Positions 8,627 through 18,700 of a stretch of 64,000 nucleotides of DNA are shown here, piece after piece (positions within the stretch are counted from its first letter, which is position 1; the number at the start of each line of letters is the position of its first letter). The notes under the pieces were generated by a model. The model was not told where the DNA came from and did not search any database. It worked only from the letters and a program-made list of their open reading frames with translations. The position numbers and the translations under genes are program-made. Where the stretch lies: assembly GCF_001427905.1 (NCBI RefSeq), contig NZ_LMEF01000032.1:232401-296400 (forward strand), in the 5' to 3' direction. The stretch comes from Flavobacterium sp. Root420 (GTDB taxonomy: Bacteria; Bacteroidota; Bacteroidia; Flavobacteriales; Flavobacteriaceae).

Positions 8627-11158
8627 TTAAAGGTTTAGATTTCTCAAACGCAATGCATTGACAATCACAGAAACCGAACTCAAGCTCATGGCTAAAGCGG
8701 CTAACATCGGCGAAAGCAAAATTCCGAATACAGGATATAAAATCCCTGCTGCAATTGGAACGCCCAAAACATTATATATAAAGGCAAAAAATAAATTCTG
8801 TTTGATATTCTGCATTACGGAATAACTCAGCTTTTTTGCTTTTACAATTCCGTTTAAATCTCCTTTTACCAATGTTATTTTTGCACTTTCGATGGCGACA
8901 TCCGTTCCGGTTCCCATAGCGATTCCAATATTCGCTTGCGCTAAAGCCGGAGCATCGTTGATTCCGTCGCCGGCCATAGCAACGATTTTGCCTTCTGCCT
9001 GTAAACGCTGAATTTCTTTTAATTTATCTTCGGGCAAACAATCAGCTTTAAACGAACTTAGATGTAAATGATCTGCAACCGCTTTGGCAGTATTGCTGTT
9101 ATCGCCCGTAAGCATAATCACTTCAACACCCTGATCAATTAAATCTTTGATAGCTTTTGTGCTATTTTCTTTGATAGCATCTGTGATCGTTACATAACCT
9201 GTTACAATCTGATCAACTGCTATATAAGAAACCGTTTTGCCTAAATTTTGTTCAGCAATAATTTTGTTTTCGAGATCTTCAGAAACTGATGCACCAACCT
9301 GTAGCATTAGTTTTTTATTTCCTAAAGCAACTTTTGAATTATGGACAGTTCCTATAACTCCTTTTCCGGCAACAGCTTCAAAATCGGGAACGTCAAGTAA
9401 AGTCTGATTTTTAGCTTTAGCGAAGTTAACAACGGCCTGGGCCAAAGGATGTTCGCTATATTGATTTAAGGATGCAATGTTTTGCAATAAAACATCTTCA
9501 TTATTATTTATCGCATAGATTTTTTCTACAGATGGTTTTCCTTCGGTAATCGTTCCGGTTTTATCAGTGATCAGAACGTCTATTTTGCTCATGCTTTCCA
9601 AGGCTTCTGCATTTTTTATCAGGATGCCAAATTGCGCTCCTTTGCCTACACCAACCATAACTGACATAGGAGTTGCGAGTCCTAGTGCACAAGGACAAGC
9701 AATAATTAGAACGGCAATCGCATTAATTAATCCATAAATATAAGCAGGTTCAGGACCGAATTTTGCCCAGACTATAAAGGTTATAATGGAAATAAGAACT
9801 ACTGTTGGAACAAAATATTTAGCTACACGATCTGCCAGTTTTTGAATTGGAGCTCTCGAACGGCTGGCATCATTTACCATTTGTATAATTTGTGAAAGCA
9901 AGGTTTCTGAACCTACTTTTTCAGCAATCATAACAAATGATTTAGTTCCGTTGATAGTTCCTGAAATGACATTGTCTCCCGTTTTTTTATCAACGGGAAT
10001 GGGTTCGCCGGTAATCATGGCTTCGTCAATGCTGCTTTCTCCGGTTGTGATTTTTCCGTCAACAGGAATTTTTTCTCCTGGTTTTACACGTAATAAATCA
10101 CCTTTTTTGATATTATGAATCGAAATTATTTTATCATTTCCGTTTTCTACTAAAGTTGCTTCGGTTGGGGCCAATTTTAATAATTCTTTGATTGCGCCGT
10201 TGGTTTGTCCGTGCGCTTTGGCTTCCAACAATTGTCCCAATAAAACTAACGTTAAGATAACTGTTGCAGCTTCAAAGTATAGATGTATCGTTCCGTGATG
10301 TGATTTGAATTCGGCCGGAAAAATATCCGAAAAAAACATTCCTGCAATACTAAATAAGAAAGCGACACTGGTTCCTATTCCGATTAACGTGAACATATTC
10401 AGATTCCAGGTCACAATCGATTTATAAGCACGAACAAAAAACATCCATCCTGCATAAAAAATAACCGGAATTGAAAATAAAAACTGAACCCAATTCCATT
10501 TTTCAATTGACATTATATTGTAAAGCGGATTGTTTGGAATCATTTCAGACATCGAAATAATAAAAATGGGAAGCGTAAATAAGATCGCAATCTTCATTTT
10601 CTTCAATAAATCCGTGTATGTTTTATTTTCTTCGTTTTCAGAAGCCTGCATTGGAACCAAATCCATTCCGCAAATAGGGCAGTCACCAGGTTCGTTAGAA
10701 ACGATTTCCGGATGCATTGGACAGGTAAATTGTGTATGGCTAATGGCAACTTGCGGAACTAAATCCATTCCACAAACCGGGCAATCTCCCGGCTTATCAT
10801 AGGTTTTATCACCTTCGCAATGCATTGGGCAATAATAAACTCCTGTTGTATTGTGATTATGAATTGCTGGAGTTTCCTTTTTATGAACGTGATTGGCTGA
10901 TTTAGTACCGGAACAACAAGATTTCATTTCTCCATTACTACTTTTTTTAGGCGTATCCATTTCAATTGTATATTTTCCAACCTGAGATAAAACTTCCTGA
11001 AATTTTTCAGTTGGAATATGTTTTTCCATTGTAATGGTTGCCAAAGGTGGATTTAAAGTCACATTGGCATGAATTCCGTCAATGGTATTCAAAGTTTTTT
11101 CAACTTTGGTACGACATCCGTCACACGACATTCCTGAAATTATATATTGATGAGTCAT
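8627..11158 (-). CDS. copA: copper-translocating P1B-type ATPase
   Basis: Inner-membrane Cu(I) export ATPase, 843 aa from the ATG at 11158; the frame extends 10 codons upstream but that start is less likely. Order (numbering from 11158): HMA domain with GMSCDGC near 9-15; a His/Cys-rich linker; two heavy-metal-binding motifs of the YxCPMH...GDCPxCGMDLVP type at about 108-135 and 144-169; eight-helix core with CPC at 488-490; phosphatase TGE at 383-385; phosphorylation DKTGT at 532; HP at 570-571; GDGINDAP at 730-737. The CPC motif and the operon context indicate Cu(I)/Ag(I). It lies between the HMA-AraC regulator gene and the oxidase gene. Confidence 0.93.
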   Translation of the reverse strand: MTHQYIISGMSCDGCRTKVEKTLNTIDGIHANVTLNPPLATITMEKHIPTEKFQEVLSQVGKYTIEMDTPKKSSNGEMKSCCSGTKSANHVHKKETPAIHNHNTTGVYYCPMHCEGDKTYDKPGDCPVCGMDLVPQVAISHTQFTCPMHPEIVSNEPGDCPICGMDLVPMQASENEENKTYTDLLKKMKIAILFTLPIFIISMSEMIPNNPLYNIMSIEKWNWVQFLFSIPVIFYAGWMFFVRAYKSIVTWNLNMFTLIGIGTSVAFLFSIAGMFFSDIFPAEFKSHHGTIHLYFEAATVILTLVLLGQLLEAKAHGQTNGAIKELLKLAPTEATLVENGNDKIISIHNIKKGDLLRVKPGEKIPVDGKITTGESSIDEAMITGEPIPVDKKTGDNVISGTINGTKSFVMIAEKVGSETLLSQIIQMVNDASRSRAPIQKLADRVAKYFVPTVVLISIITFIVWAKFGPEPAYIYGLINAIAVLIIACPCALGLATPMSVMVGVGKGAQFGILIKNAEALESMSKIDVLITDKTGTITEGKPSVEKIYAINNNEDVLLQNIASLNQYSEHPLAQAVVNFAKAKNQTLLDVPDFEAVAGKGVIGTVHNSKVALGNKKLMLQVGASVSEDLENKIIAEQNLGKTVSYIAVDQIVTGYVTITDAIKENSTKAIKDLIDQGVEVIMLTGDNSNTAKAVADHLHLSSFKADCLPEDKLKEIQRLQAEGKIVAMAGDGINDAPALAQANIGIAMGTGTDVAIESAKITLVKGDLNGIVKAKKLSYSVMQNIKQNLFFAFIYNVLGVPIAAGILYPVFGILLSPMLAALAMSLSSVSVIVNALRLRNLNL

Positions 11159-11260
11159 TGTTTTATCTTTTAAAGTATTACAATGCAAATTTCCGAAGTA
11201 ATAATTACTTCGGTTTGTATGATTTTGAGAATGATTTGTAATATTTACAAAAAGTTATTT

Positions 11261-11380
11261 AACGCAAAGTGCGCAAAGGTTTTTTGATATGCTAGTTTTT
11301 TTAACCGCAAAGTTCGCAAAGCTTTGTCTAAATAACTTTGCGTTCTTTGCGTAAATCTTTGCTAACTTTGCGGTTAAAAA
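11261..11380. repeat. CGCAAAG phased inverted-repeat element
   Basis: CGCAAAG occurs in pairs at 9-bp spacing (11263 onward and 11303 onward) and as the complement CTTTGCG or CTTTGC in four copies from about 11336 to 11372. The outer part TTTAACCGCAAAGTT pairs with AACTTTGCGGTTAAA, giving a long interrupted hairpin. It lies inside the copper cluster between the ATPase start and the regulator stop. Confidence 0.8.
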
Positions 11381-11383
11381 AAA

Positions 11384-11944
11384 TTACAAATTCTCTATCT
11401 GAATGCGTTTTTTATCTTTTAATTGTTTGAAATAAGTAGGAGTGAAGCCCGTAACCTTCTTAAACTGATTACTCAGATGGGCGACATTACTATAATTTAA
11501 AATGTCGGCGATTTCACTTAATGACAGTTCGTTATAAATCAATAGTTCTTTTACTTTCTCTATTTTCTGGCTGATAAAATATTTTTCGATTGTTGTATTT
11601 TCAATTTCCGAAAATAAATTACTCAGTGAATTGTAGTCCTGATTAAGGTTTTCGGCTAAATAATCAGATAAATTAACCTTGAGTTCATTGTTTTTATGAT
11701 GTACCAAATCGACAATAAGATTCTTTATTTTCTCAATGGTTTTACTTTTTTTATCATCAATTAAGTCGAAACCTAAAGTTTGCAGATTTTGAAGTAAAAT
11801 CTCTTTCTGATTTTCTGTGATGGTTTCTTGTAGTTCGACTTCACCCAATTCAACAGAAATAGTCTGAAGTCCAAGTTTTTCAAACTCAGACTTCACAACC
11901 ATTTTGCATCTGCTACACACCATGTTTTTGATGTAAAGCGTCAT
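11384..11944 (-). CDS. AraC-type regulator with N-terminal HMA-like metal domain
   Basis: A 186-residue protein in two parts. Residues 1-65 resemble a heavy-metal-associated domain, with the metal motif MVCSRCK at about 8-14. Residues about 85-180 are an AraC-type DNA-binding domain with two helix-turn-helix units, including LSLSEIADILNYSNVAHLSN and FKKVTGFTPTYFKQLK. The combination suggests a one-component copper sensor controlling the surrounding cluster (inference). It is 1 bp from the DUF3347 gene and upstream of the ATPase gene on the same strand. Confidence 0.8.
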   Translation of the reverse strand: MTLYIKNMVCSRCKMVVKSEFEKLGLQTISVELGEVELQETITENQKEILLQNLQTLGFDLIDDKKSKTIEKIKNLIVDLVHHKNNELKVNLSDYLAENLNQDYNSLSNLFSEIENTTIEKYFISQKIEKVKELLIYNELSLSEIADILNYSNVAHLSNQFKKVTGFTPTYFKQLKDKKRIQIENL

Positions 11945-11945
11945 A

Positions 11946-12479
11946 TTATTTTTTGATGGTTTCTACAACATTTCCACAAGTCAACATTGAAGAACCATAA
12001 TACGGATTCTTAACTGCTTTTTCTTTGCTTAACCAGTCAGCGTCTGCCATTGGGCAATATTGTTTGTATACCACTTGTTCCGATTTAGAAACTTTGATTA
12101 AATCATAAGTGTTTTTTGAAAGTGATTTAAAAGTCTCACGTTGTTTTTTAAGATCTGTCGTTGCCGAAATGATTTTGGCATCTGCAGTCAGTTTTTTCAT
12201 GACTTTCATCCAGGCAGTATGTTCGTCACTTTTTAGTTTGTCCATTTTTACAGCAGAAATTGCCGTTACTAAATCTTTGGCTTTCGCCGAAGTTAATTTG
12301 CTGTCACTTTTAATAAGGGCATCTTTAACTGTAAAATAAGCATCATAAACAGCTTGTAATTGACCTGAATTGAGATCTTCAATTGTAGTTGCTTCTGTTT
12401 TGAATGCATTGGCCTGAACGAAATTTGCTGAGAATAATAATGTAATTACTGATACTATAGTTGCTATTGACTTTTTCAT
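11946..12479 (-). CDS. DUF3347 periplasmic copper-associated protein
   Basis: A 177-residue exported protein with a signal peptide (1-23) and a helical DUF3347 domain. The C-terminus carries the family's conserved putative metal ligands: YKQYCPMA at about 138-145, then WLS, NPYYGSSMLTCG and a final V. The same motif occurs in CusB-type efflux adaptors of Bacteroidota, so it probably binds Cu(I) in the periplasm. It appears to be the first gene of the regulator-ATPase-oxidase run. An inverted repeat lies in its leader. Confidence 0.8.
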   Translation of the reverse strand: MKKSIATIVSVITLLFSANFVQANAFKTEATTIEDLNSGQLQAVYDAYFTVKDALIKSDSKLTSAKAKDLVTAISAVKMDKLKSDEHTAWMKVMKKLTADAKIISATTDLKKQRETFKSLSKNTYDLIKVSKSEQVVYKQYCPMADADWLSKEKAVKNPYYGSSMLTCGNVVETIKK

Positions 12480-12494
12480 TTTTATATGATTTTA

Positions 12495-12515
12495 TAGAGA
12501 TTGTAAATTTCTCTA
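12495..12515. promoter_or_regulatory. inverted repeat upstream of the copper operon
   Basis: TAGAGA at 12495-12500 and TCTCTA at 12510-12515, separated by 9 bp, about 16 bp upstream of the DUF3347 start. It could be an operator for the HMA-AraC regulator; only position and symmetry support this. Confidence 0.3.
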
Positions 12516-12595
12516 AGTTGATAATTTAAATTTAATATTTCTTTGGGGCTTAGTGCCTTTGTGGCAAAACCCAGTTATGGCTATACGAAATACAA

Positions 12596-12982
12596 TTATT
12601 TTATTTTTGGAGGTAACCAAATAGAAGTAAAACCGTCTGAAATTGGCGTTTCTGTGTAATATGAAAGAGGTTTCTCAACAGAGAAATTAAAAGTATTGGT
12701 GTTGAAATCAAATTCATTTTCTGAAATCAGACTAAATTGTAATCCAGAAGTTGTGCAACCCGAATGATCACATTTTCCATTGCAGCCATGTTGATCTTTT
12801 TTAGGAGACGAATCTTTTTTGCAGCAGTCTTTTTCACAAGAATCTGAATTTGTCTTTGTCGAGATCATCTTCTTTTCGCAGGAAGTTTTTTCAGAAGATT
12901 TACCACATGCATAACCAGCACCAGACGTCAAAAAGAAGCCAAGAGTAAAAACCAGAAATAATATGTGTACTTTTTTTGACAA
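12596..12982 (-). CDS. Cys-rich exported protein (putative copper-binding)
   Basis: A 128-residue protein with a signal peptide (about 1-25) followed by a Cys/Lys-rich stretch: CEKDCCKK, then HGCNGKCDHSGC at about 68-79, and a C-terminal part without Cys. The Cys and His clusters are suited to soft-metal binding. It heads the copper cluster on the same strand, 116 bp before the DUF3347 gene, and shares the CC/KK style of the 53-residue protein at 6085. No characterised family is recognised. Confidence 0.7.
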   Translation of the reverse strand: MSKKVHILFLVFTLGFFLTSGAGYACGKSSEKTSCEKKMISTKTNSDSCEKDCCKKDSSPKKDQHGCNGKCDHSGCTTSGLQFSLISENEFDFNTNTFNFSVEKPLSYYTETPISDGFTSIWLPPKIK

Positions 12983-13053
12983 TGAAAAATAGGTTTAAGA
13001 ATACAAATTTAGGCATTTTTTTCAAGTGCCAAGATTATTTAAGATTTCGATAA

Positions 13054-13887
13054 CTACATTTTTTTGTAATCTGTAGGCTTCATATTTTTTCGTTTTTTGA
13101 AATAATTTGACAAATGACTTTCATCAGTAAAACCAAACTCGTGTGCAATTTGCTTAATTGGCAATTGATTGTTGTGAAATCGTTTTTCAATCAAAGTCGT
13201 TCTTAGATTATGAATATAATCGCGATAACTAATGTTAAATGTCCTTTTGAAATAAGCGCTGAAATACGTTTGAGCAATATTAAAATGATCGGCAATTACT
13301 TTTATCTGAACCAGTTTTGGTTGATAAATATTCTGATGAATATAAGATGTTATTTGTTCGTGATCAATAGAATTTCCCGTGACAACAAGATTCAGACAGC
13401 GCATTGTTTCTTTTATTAATCCAAAAATGGAAAGAATCTGATAAAATACAATTGGCGAATTTGAAACATCTGTATGACAATTATAAGCTGCAATGTTTTC
13501 AATTGTATTTTTTAAAATTGTTTTGCAAGGATCATCAAATTTAAGGACTGTTTCTTTTAGTGTTTTATCGCGCATGAAACTTTCAGGCGTATGAATTAAA
13601 AATTCGTCACAAGTAAGGTTTTGTTTCGAGTTGAAATAGCTGTCGGTAAACTTAATATAAAAGAAACGAGTACTTTTTTTAATGTCAAAATAATGCTCGT
13701 CTTCCGGGGAAATTACAAATAGATCGCCAGTTTTATAGGGTAATAAGTTGTTATTTAAGTGATGAACCCCGCTTCCCTTTTTTATATAAATAATTTCATA
13801 ATAGGTATGTGAATGCAGTGGAAGATGAAATTTCTCATCTTCAAACTCATCAATCATAAGGGTTTTGAATTGATTTAATTTCGTCAT
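13054..13887 (-). CDS. AraC-family transcriptional regulator with cupin domain
   Basis: A 277-residue regulator. The N-terminal cupin-like ligand domain shows HSHTYYEIIYIKKGSG at about 25-40 and YKTGDLFVISP. The C-terminal AraC domain has both helix-turn-helix motifs (IKVIADHFNIAQTYFSAYFK and IKQIAHEFGFTDESHLSNYF), ending in MKPTDYKK. It is divergent from an MFS exporter gene with 102 bp between start codons and probably activates it through the palindrome at 13941. Confidence 0.88.
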   Translation of the reverse strand: MTKLNQFKTLMIDEFEDEKFHLPLHSHTYYEIIYIKKGSGVHHLNNNLLPYKTGDLFVISPEDEHYFDIKKSTRFFYIKFTDSYFNSKQNLTCDEFLIHTPESFMRDKTLKETVLKFDDPCKTILKNTIENIAAYNCHTDVSNSPIVFYQILSIFGLIKETMRCLNLVVTGNSIDHEQITSYIHQNIYQPKLVQIKVIADHFNIAQTYFSAYFKRTFNISYRDYIHNLRTTLIEKRFHNNQLPIKQIAHEFGFTDESHLSNYFKKRKNMKPTDYKKM

Positions 13888-13940
13888 GACTTATATTTAC
13901 AAGTTTATATCACAAATATACAATTTATTTCTTGTGCTGT

Positions 13941-13958
13941 TGACGTAAATTTGCGTCA
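13941..13958. promoter_or_regulatory. palindrome containing a TAAATTTG -7 box
   Basis: TGACGTAAATTTGCGTCA is an 18-bp palindrome with one mismatched pair. Its centre, TAAATTTG at 13946-13953, fits the Bacteroidota -7 consensus, and the MFS start codon lies about 32 bp downstream. A protein bound here would cover the promoter; the divergent AraC regulator is the obvious candidate. Confidence 0.5.
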
Positions 13959-13989
13959 TAGAAAATCTATTCCTTTCTTAATAAAACAA

Positions 13990-15156
13990 ATGAAAAAAAG
14001 TCTTATTGCCTTGTCTTTAGGAGGTCTAACTATTGGGATAACCGAATTTGTCATGATGGGTTTATTGCCTGATATAGCTTCTGATATGAAAGTTTCAATT
14101 CCGGTTGCCGGATATTTAATTTCGGCTTATGCTTTGGGTGTTGTTATTGGTGCGCCTTTATTAGTAATCATTGGGAGAAACTTTCCTCCAAAAAAAATGC
14201 TTTTAATATTAGCTTTGATGTTAACGGTTTTCAACGCGCTTTCGATCATTGCGCCCACTTATAATTTTCTGTTTGCTTCGCGATTTCTTTCCGGATTACC
14301 ACATGGCGCCTTTTTCGGAGTGGGAGCGGTAGTGGCAAGCCGTTTGGCTGATAAAGGAAAAGAAGCGCAGGCTATTTCAATTATGTTTGCAGGTTTAACC
14401 TTGGCCAATTTAATAGGTGTTCCAATTGGTACTTATATAGGTCACCATTTTATTTGGCGCTATACTTTTGTGTTAATTGCAATTGTGGGAATGCTGACCT
14501 TTTTGTTTATTTTCTTATGGATGCCAAAACTAGAGAAAGATGGTGATGTAAACATGAGAACACAATTGTTGTTTTTCAAAAAAACAGAAGCCTGGTTAAT
14601 CATCGGTATTACAGCGATTGGTTTTGGAGGCTTATTCGCCTGGATAAGTTATATTGCACCTTTATTAATAAATGTTTCTAAGTTTTCGCCGGAAGATGTT
14701 TCTTATATCTTAATATTAGCAGGATTTGGAATGGTAGTTGGAAATTTCCTTGGTGGTAAACTGGCAGATAAATTCTCGCCGGCGCCCACTGTGTTAGCCT
14801 TATTATTTGTAATGGTGATTGATTTGGTTATGGTTTACTTTTTATCTTCAAATCAGTATATGTCTTTATTTTTTACGTTTTTAACAGGAGCAATTTCGTT
14901 TTCGGTAATTGCACCAATTAATATGCTAATGATTAAAACAGCCAAAGATGCTGAGATGATCGCTTCGGCAGCACTTCAGGGTAGTTTTAATATAGGGAAT
15001 GCTTTAGGTGCTTTTTTAGGCGGATTACCTTTAGCAGCAGGTTATAGTTATGCTTCTCCAAATCTTATTGGTGTTGGTATGGCTTCTATAGGTATGGTTA
15101 TAACCGTGATTTTAATGCAAAAACATAGAACCAGATTACAGTTGCAGACTGCGTAA
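13990..15156 (+). CDS. MFS transporter, DHA1 drug/sugar efflux type
   Basis: A 388-residue major facilitator with 12 predicted helices. The ATG at 13990 is preferred over an upstream TTG (13951) because the latter lies inside the promoter palindrome. Family features are GGLTIGITEFVMMGLLPDIA in helix 1, the R-K motif A-like loop GRNFPPKK between helices 2 and 3, and the loop GGKLADKFSP in the second half. It is closest in style to AraJ/YdhP-type exporters of arabinose or drugs; substrate unknown. Divergent AraC control is likely. Confidence 0.85.
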   Translation: MKKSLIALSLGGLTIGITEFVMMGLLPDIASDMKVSIPVAGYLISAYALGVVIGAPLLVIIGRNFPPKKMLLILALMLTVFNALSIIAPTYNFLFASRFLSGLPHGAFFGVGAVVASRLADKGKEAQAISIMFAGLTLANLIGVPIGTYIGHHFIWRYTFVLIAIVGMLTFLFIFLWMPKLEKDGDVNMRTQLLFFKKTEAWLIIGITAIGFGGLFAWISYIAPLLINVSKFSPEDVSYILILAGFGMVVGNFLGGKLADKFSPAPTVLALLFVMVIDLVMVYFLSSNQYMSLFFTFLTGAISFSVIAPINMLMIKTAKDAEMIASAALQGSFNIGNALGAFLGGLPLAAGYSYASPNLIGVGMASIGMVITVILMQKHRTRLQLQTA

Positions 15157-15180
15157 ATAAACATTTACATAAAGGCACAA

Positions 15181-15221
15181 AAAAAGAGCCCTTAAGCTAT
15201 ATTTAGTTTAAGGGCTTTTTT
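15181..15221 (+). terminator. intrinsic terminator of the MFS gene
   Basis: Stem GCCCTTAA (15188-15195) pairs with TTAAGGGC (15208-15215), flanked by A and T tracts. Confidence 0.85.
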
Positions 15222-15392
15222 GTGAGCAAAATTAACTGCTTTTTAACTTATGTTCATGTTTGGGCGGGAGTGCTTACTGATGTTCATAATCAAAAATAGT
15301 GCTATTTTCTTACTTGTTTTCAAACCTAAATTTTACTGTATTATTAATTTTAAGTGTGATTTATACACCTGAGGATATTTTAAAGTTGTTTA

Positions 15393-15406
15393 TGTAATCG
15401 ATTGTT
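15393..15406. promoter_or_regulatory. second, imperfect LacI-type operator
   Basis: TGTAATCGATTGTT matches the operator at 15578 at 11 of 14 positions. It lies 185 bp upstream of it, a distance that would allow looping. The rest of 15222-15741 is A/T-rich with no coding frame. Confidence 0.45.
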
Positions 15407-15569
15407 TTTTTAGCAAATAGAAAACAATTGTATGATTAATAAAAATATATTTAATATTTATTCATAGTATAAATTGCACATGTCGTATAAAAAATAGACT
15501 TTATTTTTCATATGTAATTTTTTTTAGGAAATTTTTATGAATTTTAATTTTTTATATAAAAAAAATATT

Positions 15570-15591
15570 TATGTTTGTGTAATCGATTACA
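15570..15591 (+). promoter_or_regulatory. -7 box abutting a perfect LacI-family operator
   Basis: TATGTTTG at 15570-15577 (TAnnTTTG box) is directly followed by the perfect 14-bp palindrome TGTAATCGATTACA (15578-15591), which fits the LacI/GalR consensus TGnAAnCGnTTnCA. The palindrome would cover the transcription start, so binding should repress the susC gene, whose start codon is 150 bp downstream. No clear -33 TTG is seen, and no LacI gene is in the window. Confidence 0.55.
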
Positions 15592-15741
15592 TGATGTTGC
15601 ACGCCCAAGAAAAACTAAGTTTTACACTTAAAAAAGCTCGACTATTTCTTAGTTGATGAGAATTTACCATATAAAAAAAGAGTATATAAAAAACAAAAAA
15701 CCACTAAACCAAAAAACAATTAATAACTTAAACACTAAACC

Positions 15742-18700
15742 ATGAATTTTAAAGATTTATTTAATAAAAGAACAAATTGTTGTTTTGCAGTTGTTTTCTT
15801 ATTGTGCTTATTCATGAGCAACCAAGTAAGTGCGCAAAATGTAACACTGGAGGGTACGGTAAATGATGCCACGGGAATGAGCCTTCCAGGTGTTAACGTA
15901 CAAGAAAAGGGTACAAAAAATGGTACCTCTACAGATTTTGACGGTAAGTATAAATTAAAACTTACCAACTCTAAGGCAGTTGTAACTTTTTCTTTTATAG
16001 GTTTTAAAACAAAAGAAGTTTCTGTTGCCGGAAAAACTAAAATTGATATTGCATTAGTTGAAGATTCGAACAACCTGAATGAGGTTGTTGTAGTTGGATA
16101 CTCCAGTGTGAAAAAATCAGATTTGACCGGAGCTGTTTCTGTTGTTTCAGGAAATGACTTAAGAAAGAATCCTGTTGCGAATTTGGCAGAAGCTCTTACG
16201 GGACGTGTTGCCGGGGTTCAGGTTACTTCTTCTGAGGGTTCTCCGGATTCTGAGATTAAAATTAGAATTCGTGGGGGTGGTTCATTAACGCAAGACAGTG
16301 CACCGCTTATTTTAGTGGATGGATTCCCTGTAAACAGTATGAATGATGTTCCTGCTGCAGATGTAGAATCTCAAACTATATTAAAAGATGCTTCTTCGAC
16401 TGCAATCTATGGTTCAAGAGGAGCAAATGGAGTTATTCTTATTACAACTAAAAGAGGTAAAGACGGAGCGATATCAGTGAACTATAATATGTTCTATGGT
16501 ATGAAAACTTTAGCCAAACAAATTGATGTTCTTCCTACGGAAGATTTCGTTAAATGGCAATATGAGTATGCTTTACTAGATGCACCAACTCCTGGAGATG
16601 TTACTTCTTATACAAAATATTTTGGCAATTGGCAGGATAGAGATTTGTATAATGGTGTAAAAGGTGATAATTGGCAAAAACAAATTTATGGTCGTACAGG
16701 AGAAGTACAAAGCCGTGATTTAGGAATACGTGGTGGTTCTGATAAAATCAATTTTAATTTTAACTATGCACATTATGATGAAAAAGCGATCATGGTGGGT
16801 TCAGACTTCAACAGAAACAACTTGTCTTTGGCTTTAAATAGCAAAGCGAGCGATAAAATTGATCTTTCTTTTACAATGCGTTATGCTGATACAGAAATTA
16901 ATGGTGGCGGACTTAACGAACAAAGAGAAGTTTCCTCTGCAGATGCGCGTTTGCGCCATGCTGTTGGATATTCTCCAATTCCATTACCAGGTTTAACAAC
17001 AGATAATACTGATGAGGCAGTTTCTAGTTATTTAGTAAATCCTTTTGTTGCTAATGCAGATGCAGATCGTCAGCAGTTTAGAAAAGTATTTAATATGTTA
17101 GGAAGCTTCTCCTGGAAAATAATTGAGAATCTTCAGTTTAAATCAGATTTTGGATTGGATAATTTTTACTATCAGGATTATCGTTTCTATGGTCGTAGTA
17201 CTTATTATGTAAATAACGTACCAACTTCAGAAAATCAGGGTATGCCAGCGCTTACTATGGGAGATCGCAGAGATAACAGATTTAGAAATGCGAATACACT
17301 TAGCTATGATTTTAAAAAGTTATTGCCTGAACAGCATAATCTTAAATTTCTTGTTGGAGAAGAGATGATTGACACTAAATCAACTCAAAATCTGACTACT
17401 ATTCATGGTTTTCCAAAATTCTTTGATTTTGAACAAGCACAAAAGCTTACGACTCAGGGTAAACCAAACTCTGTAGATAACTACTATCTTCCGGATGATA
17501 AATTACTATCTTTCTTTGGTAGTGCCAATTATGATTATAAAGGACGTTATTTAGTTACGGCTACTTATCGTGCAGATGGTTCTAGCAGATTTCTTGAAGA
17601 TAATCGTTGGGGCTTCTTTCCGGCAGCAGCTGTTGCTTGGAAATTATCTGAAGAGAGTTTTCTGAAAAATACATCATGGATCAATTTACTTAAACTTAGA
17701 TTAAGTTATGGAGAAGCTGGAAATAATAATATTCCGGTAGGGCAAACTGTTCAAAGTTTTGAATCTTCAACTACAACATGGATTCATGGTATTGAAAACT
17801 TCTGGGCTCCGTCTAAAACATTGGCTAATCCTGATCTGAAATGGGAAACTACCGTTACACAAAACTTAGGTCTTGATTACGATTTATTCAAAGGTCGTTT
17901 AACAGGTTCGTTGGAGGTTTACAAAAATGTAACCAAAGATCTTTTAATTCTTTTCCCTGTAGCCGGAACTGGTTATGATAACCAATACAGAAATATGGGA
18001 GAAACTCAAAATACAGGTTTCGAGGCTACTGCAAATGTTGTAGCAATTGATAAACCAAAATACGGATTAAATTTCTCGTTTAATATTGGTGTAAACAAAA
18101 ACAGAATCAACTCTCTTGGAGTAATGAGTAACTTCGGAATGAATACAAACTGGGCATCTACTCAAATCGGAAACGATTATGCAGTAAATGTTGGTTCACC
18201 AATTGGTTTAATGTACGGTTATCAAAGTGATGGACGTTATGAAGTATCAGACTTCGATTATAACGGAACAGCTTATACTTTGAAATCTGGCGTTGCAAAT
18301 GCTTCAACTGTTGTTGGAACTGTTCAGCCAGGTTACATGAAATTGAAAGATATTAATGGAGACGGTATTGTAAATAATAGTGATCTTACCATTATTGGAG
18401 ATGCAAATCCAAAAGCCACAGGAGGTTTTGCAATTAATGCTAATGCTTACGGATTTGACTTCTCAGCAGCATTTAACTATAGTATCGGAAATGATATTTA
18501 TAATGCAAACAAAATCGAGTTTACAACATCAAACCAAAATGGACAATACAGAAATTTAAGTTCAGAAATGGCTGATGGTACAAGATGGACAAACCTTGAT
18601 CCTGAATCAGGTACTATAGTAACAGATCCAACTGCTTTGGCAGCACTGAATGCTAATACTACAATGTGGTCTCCGTTTATGAGTCGTTTTGTTTTCAGTG

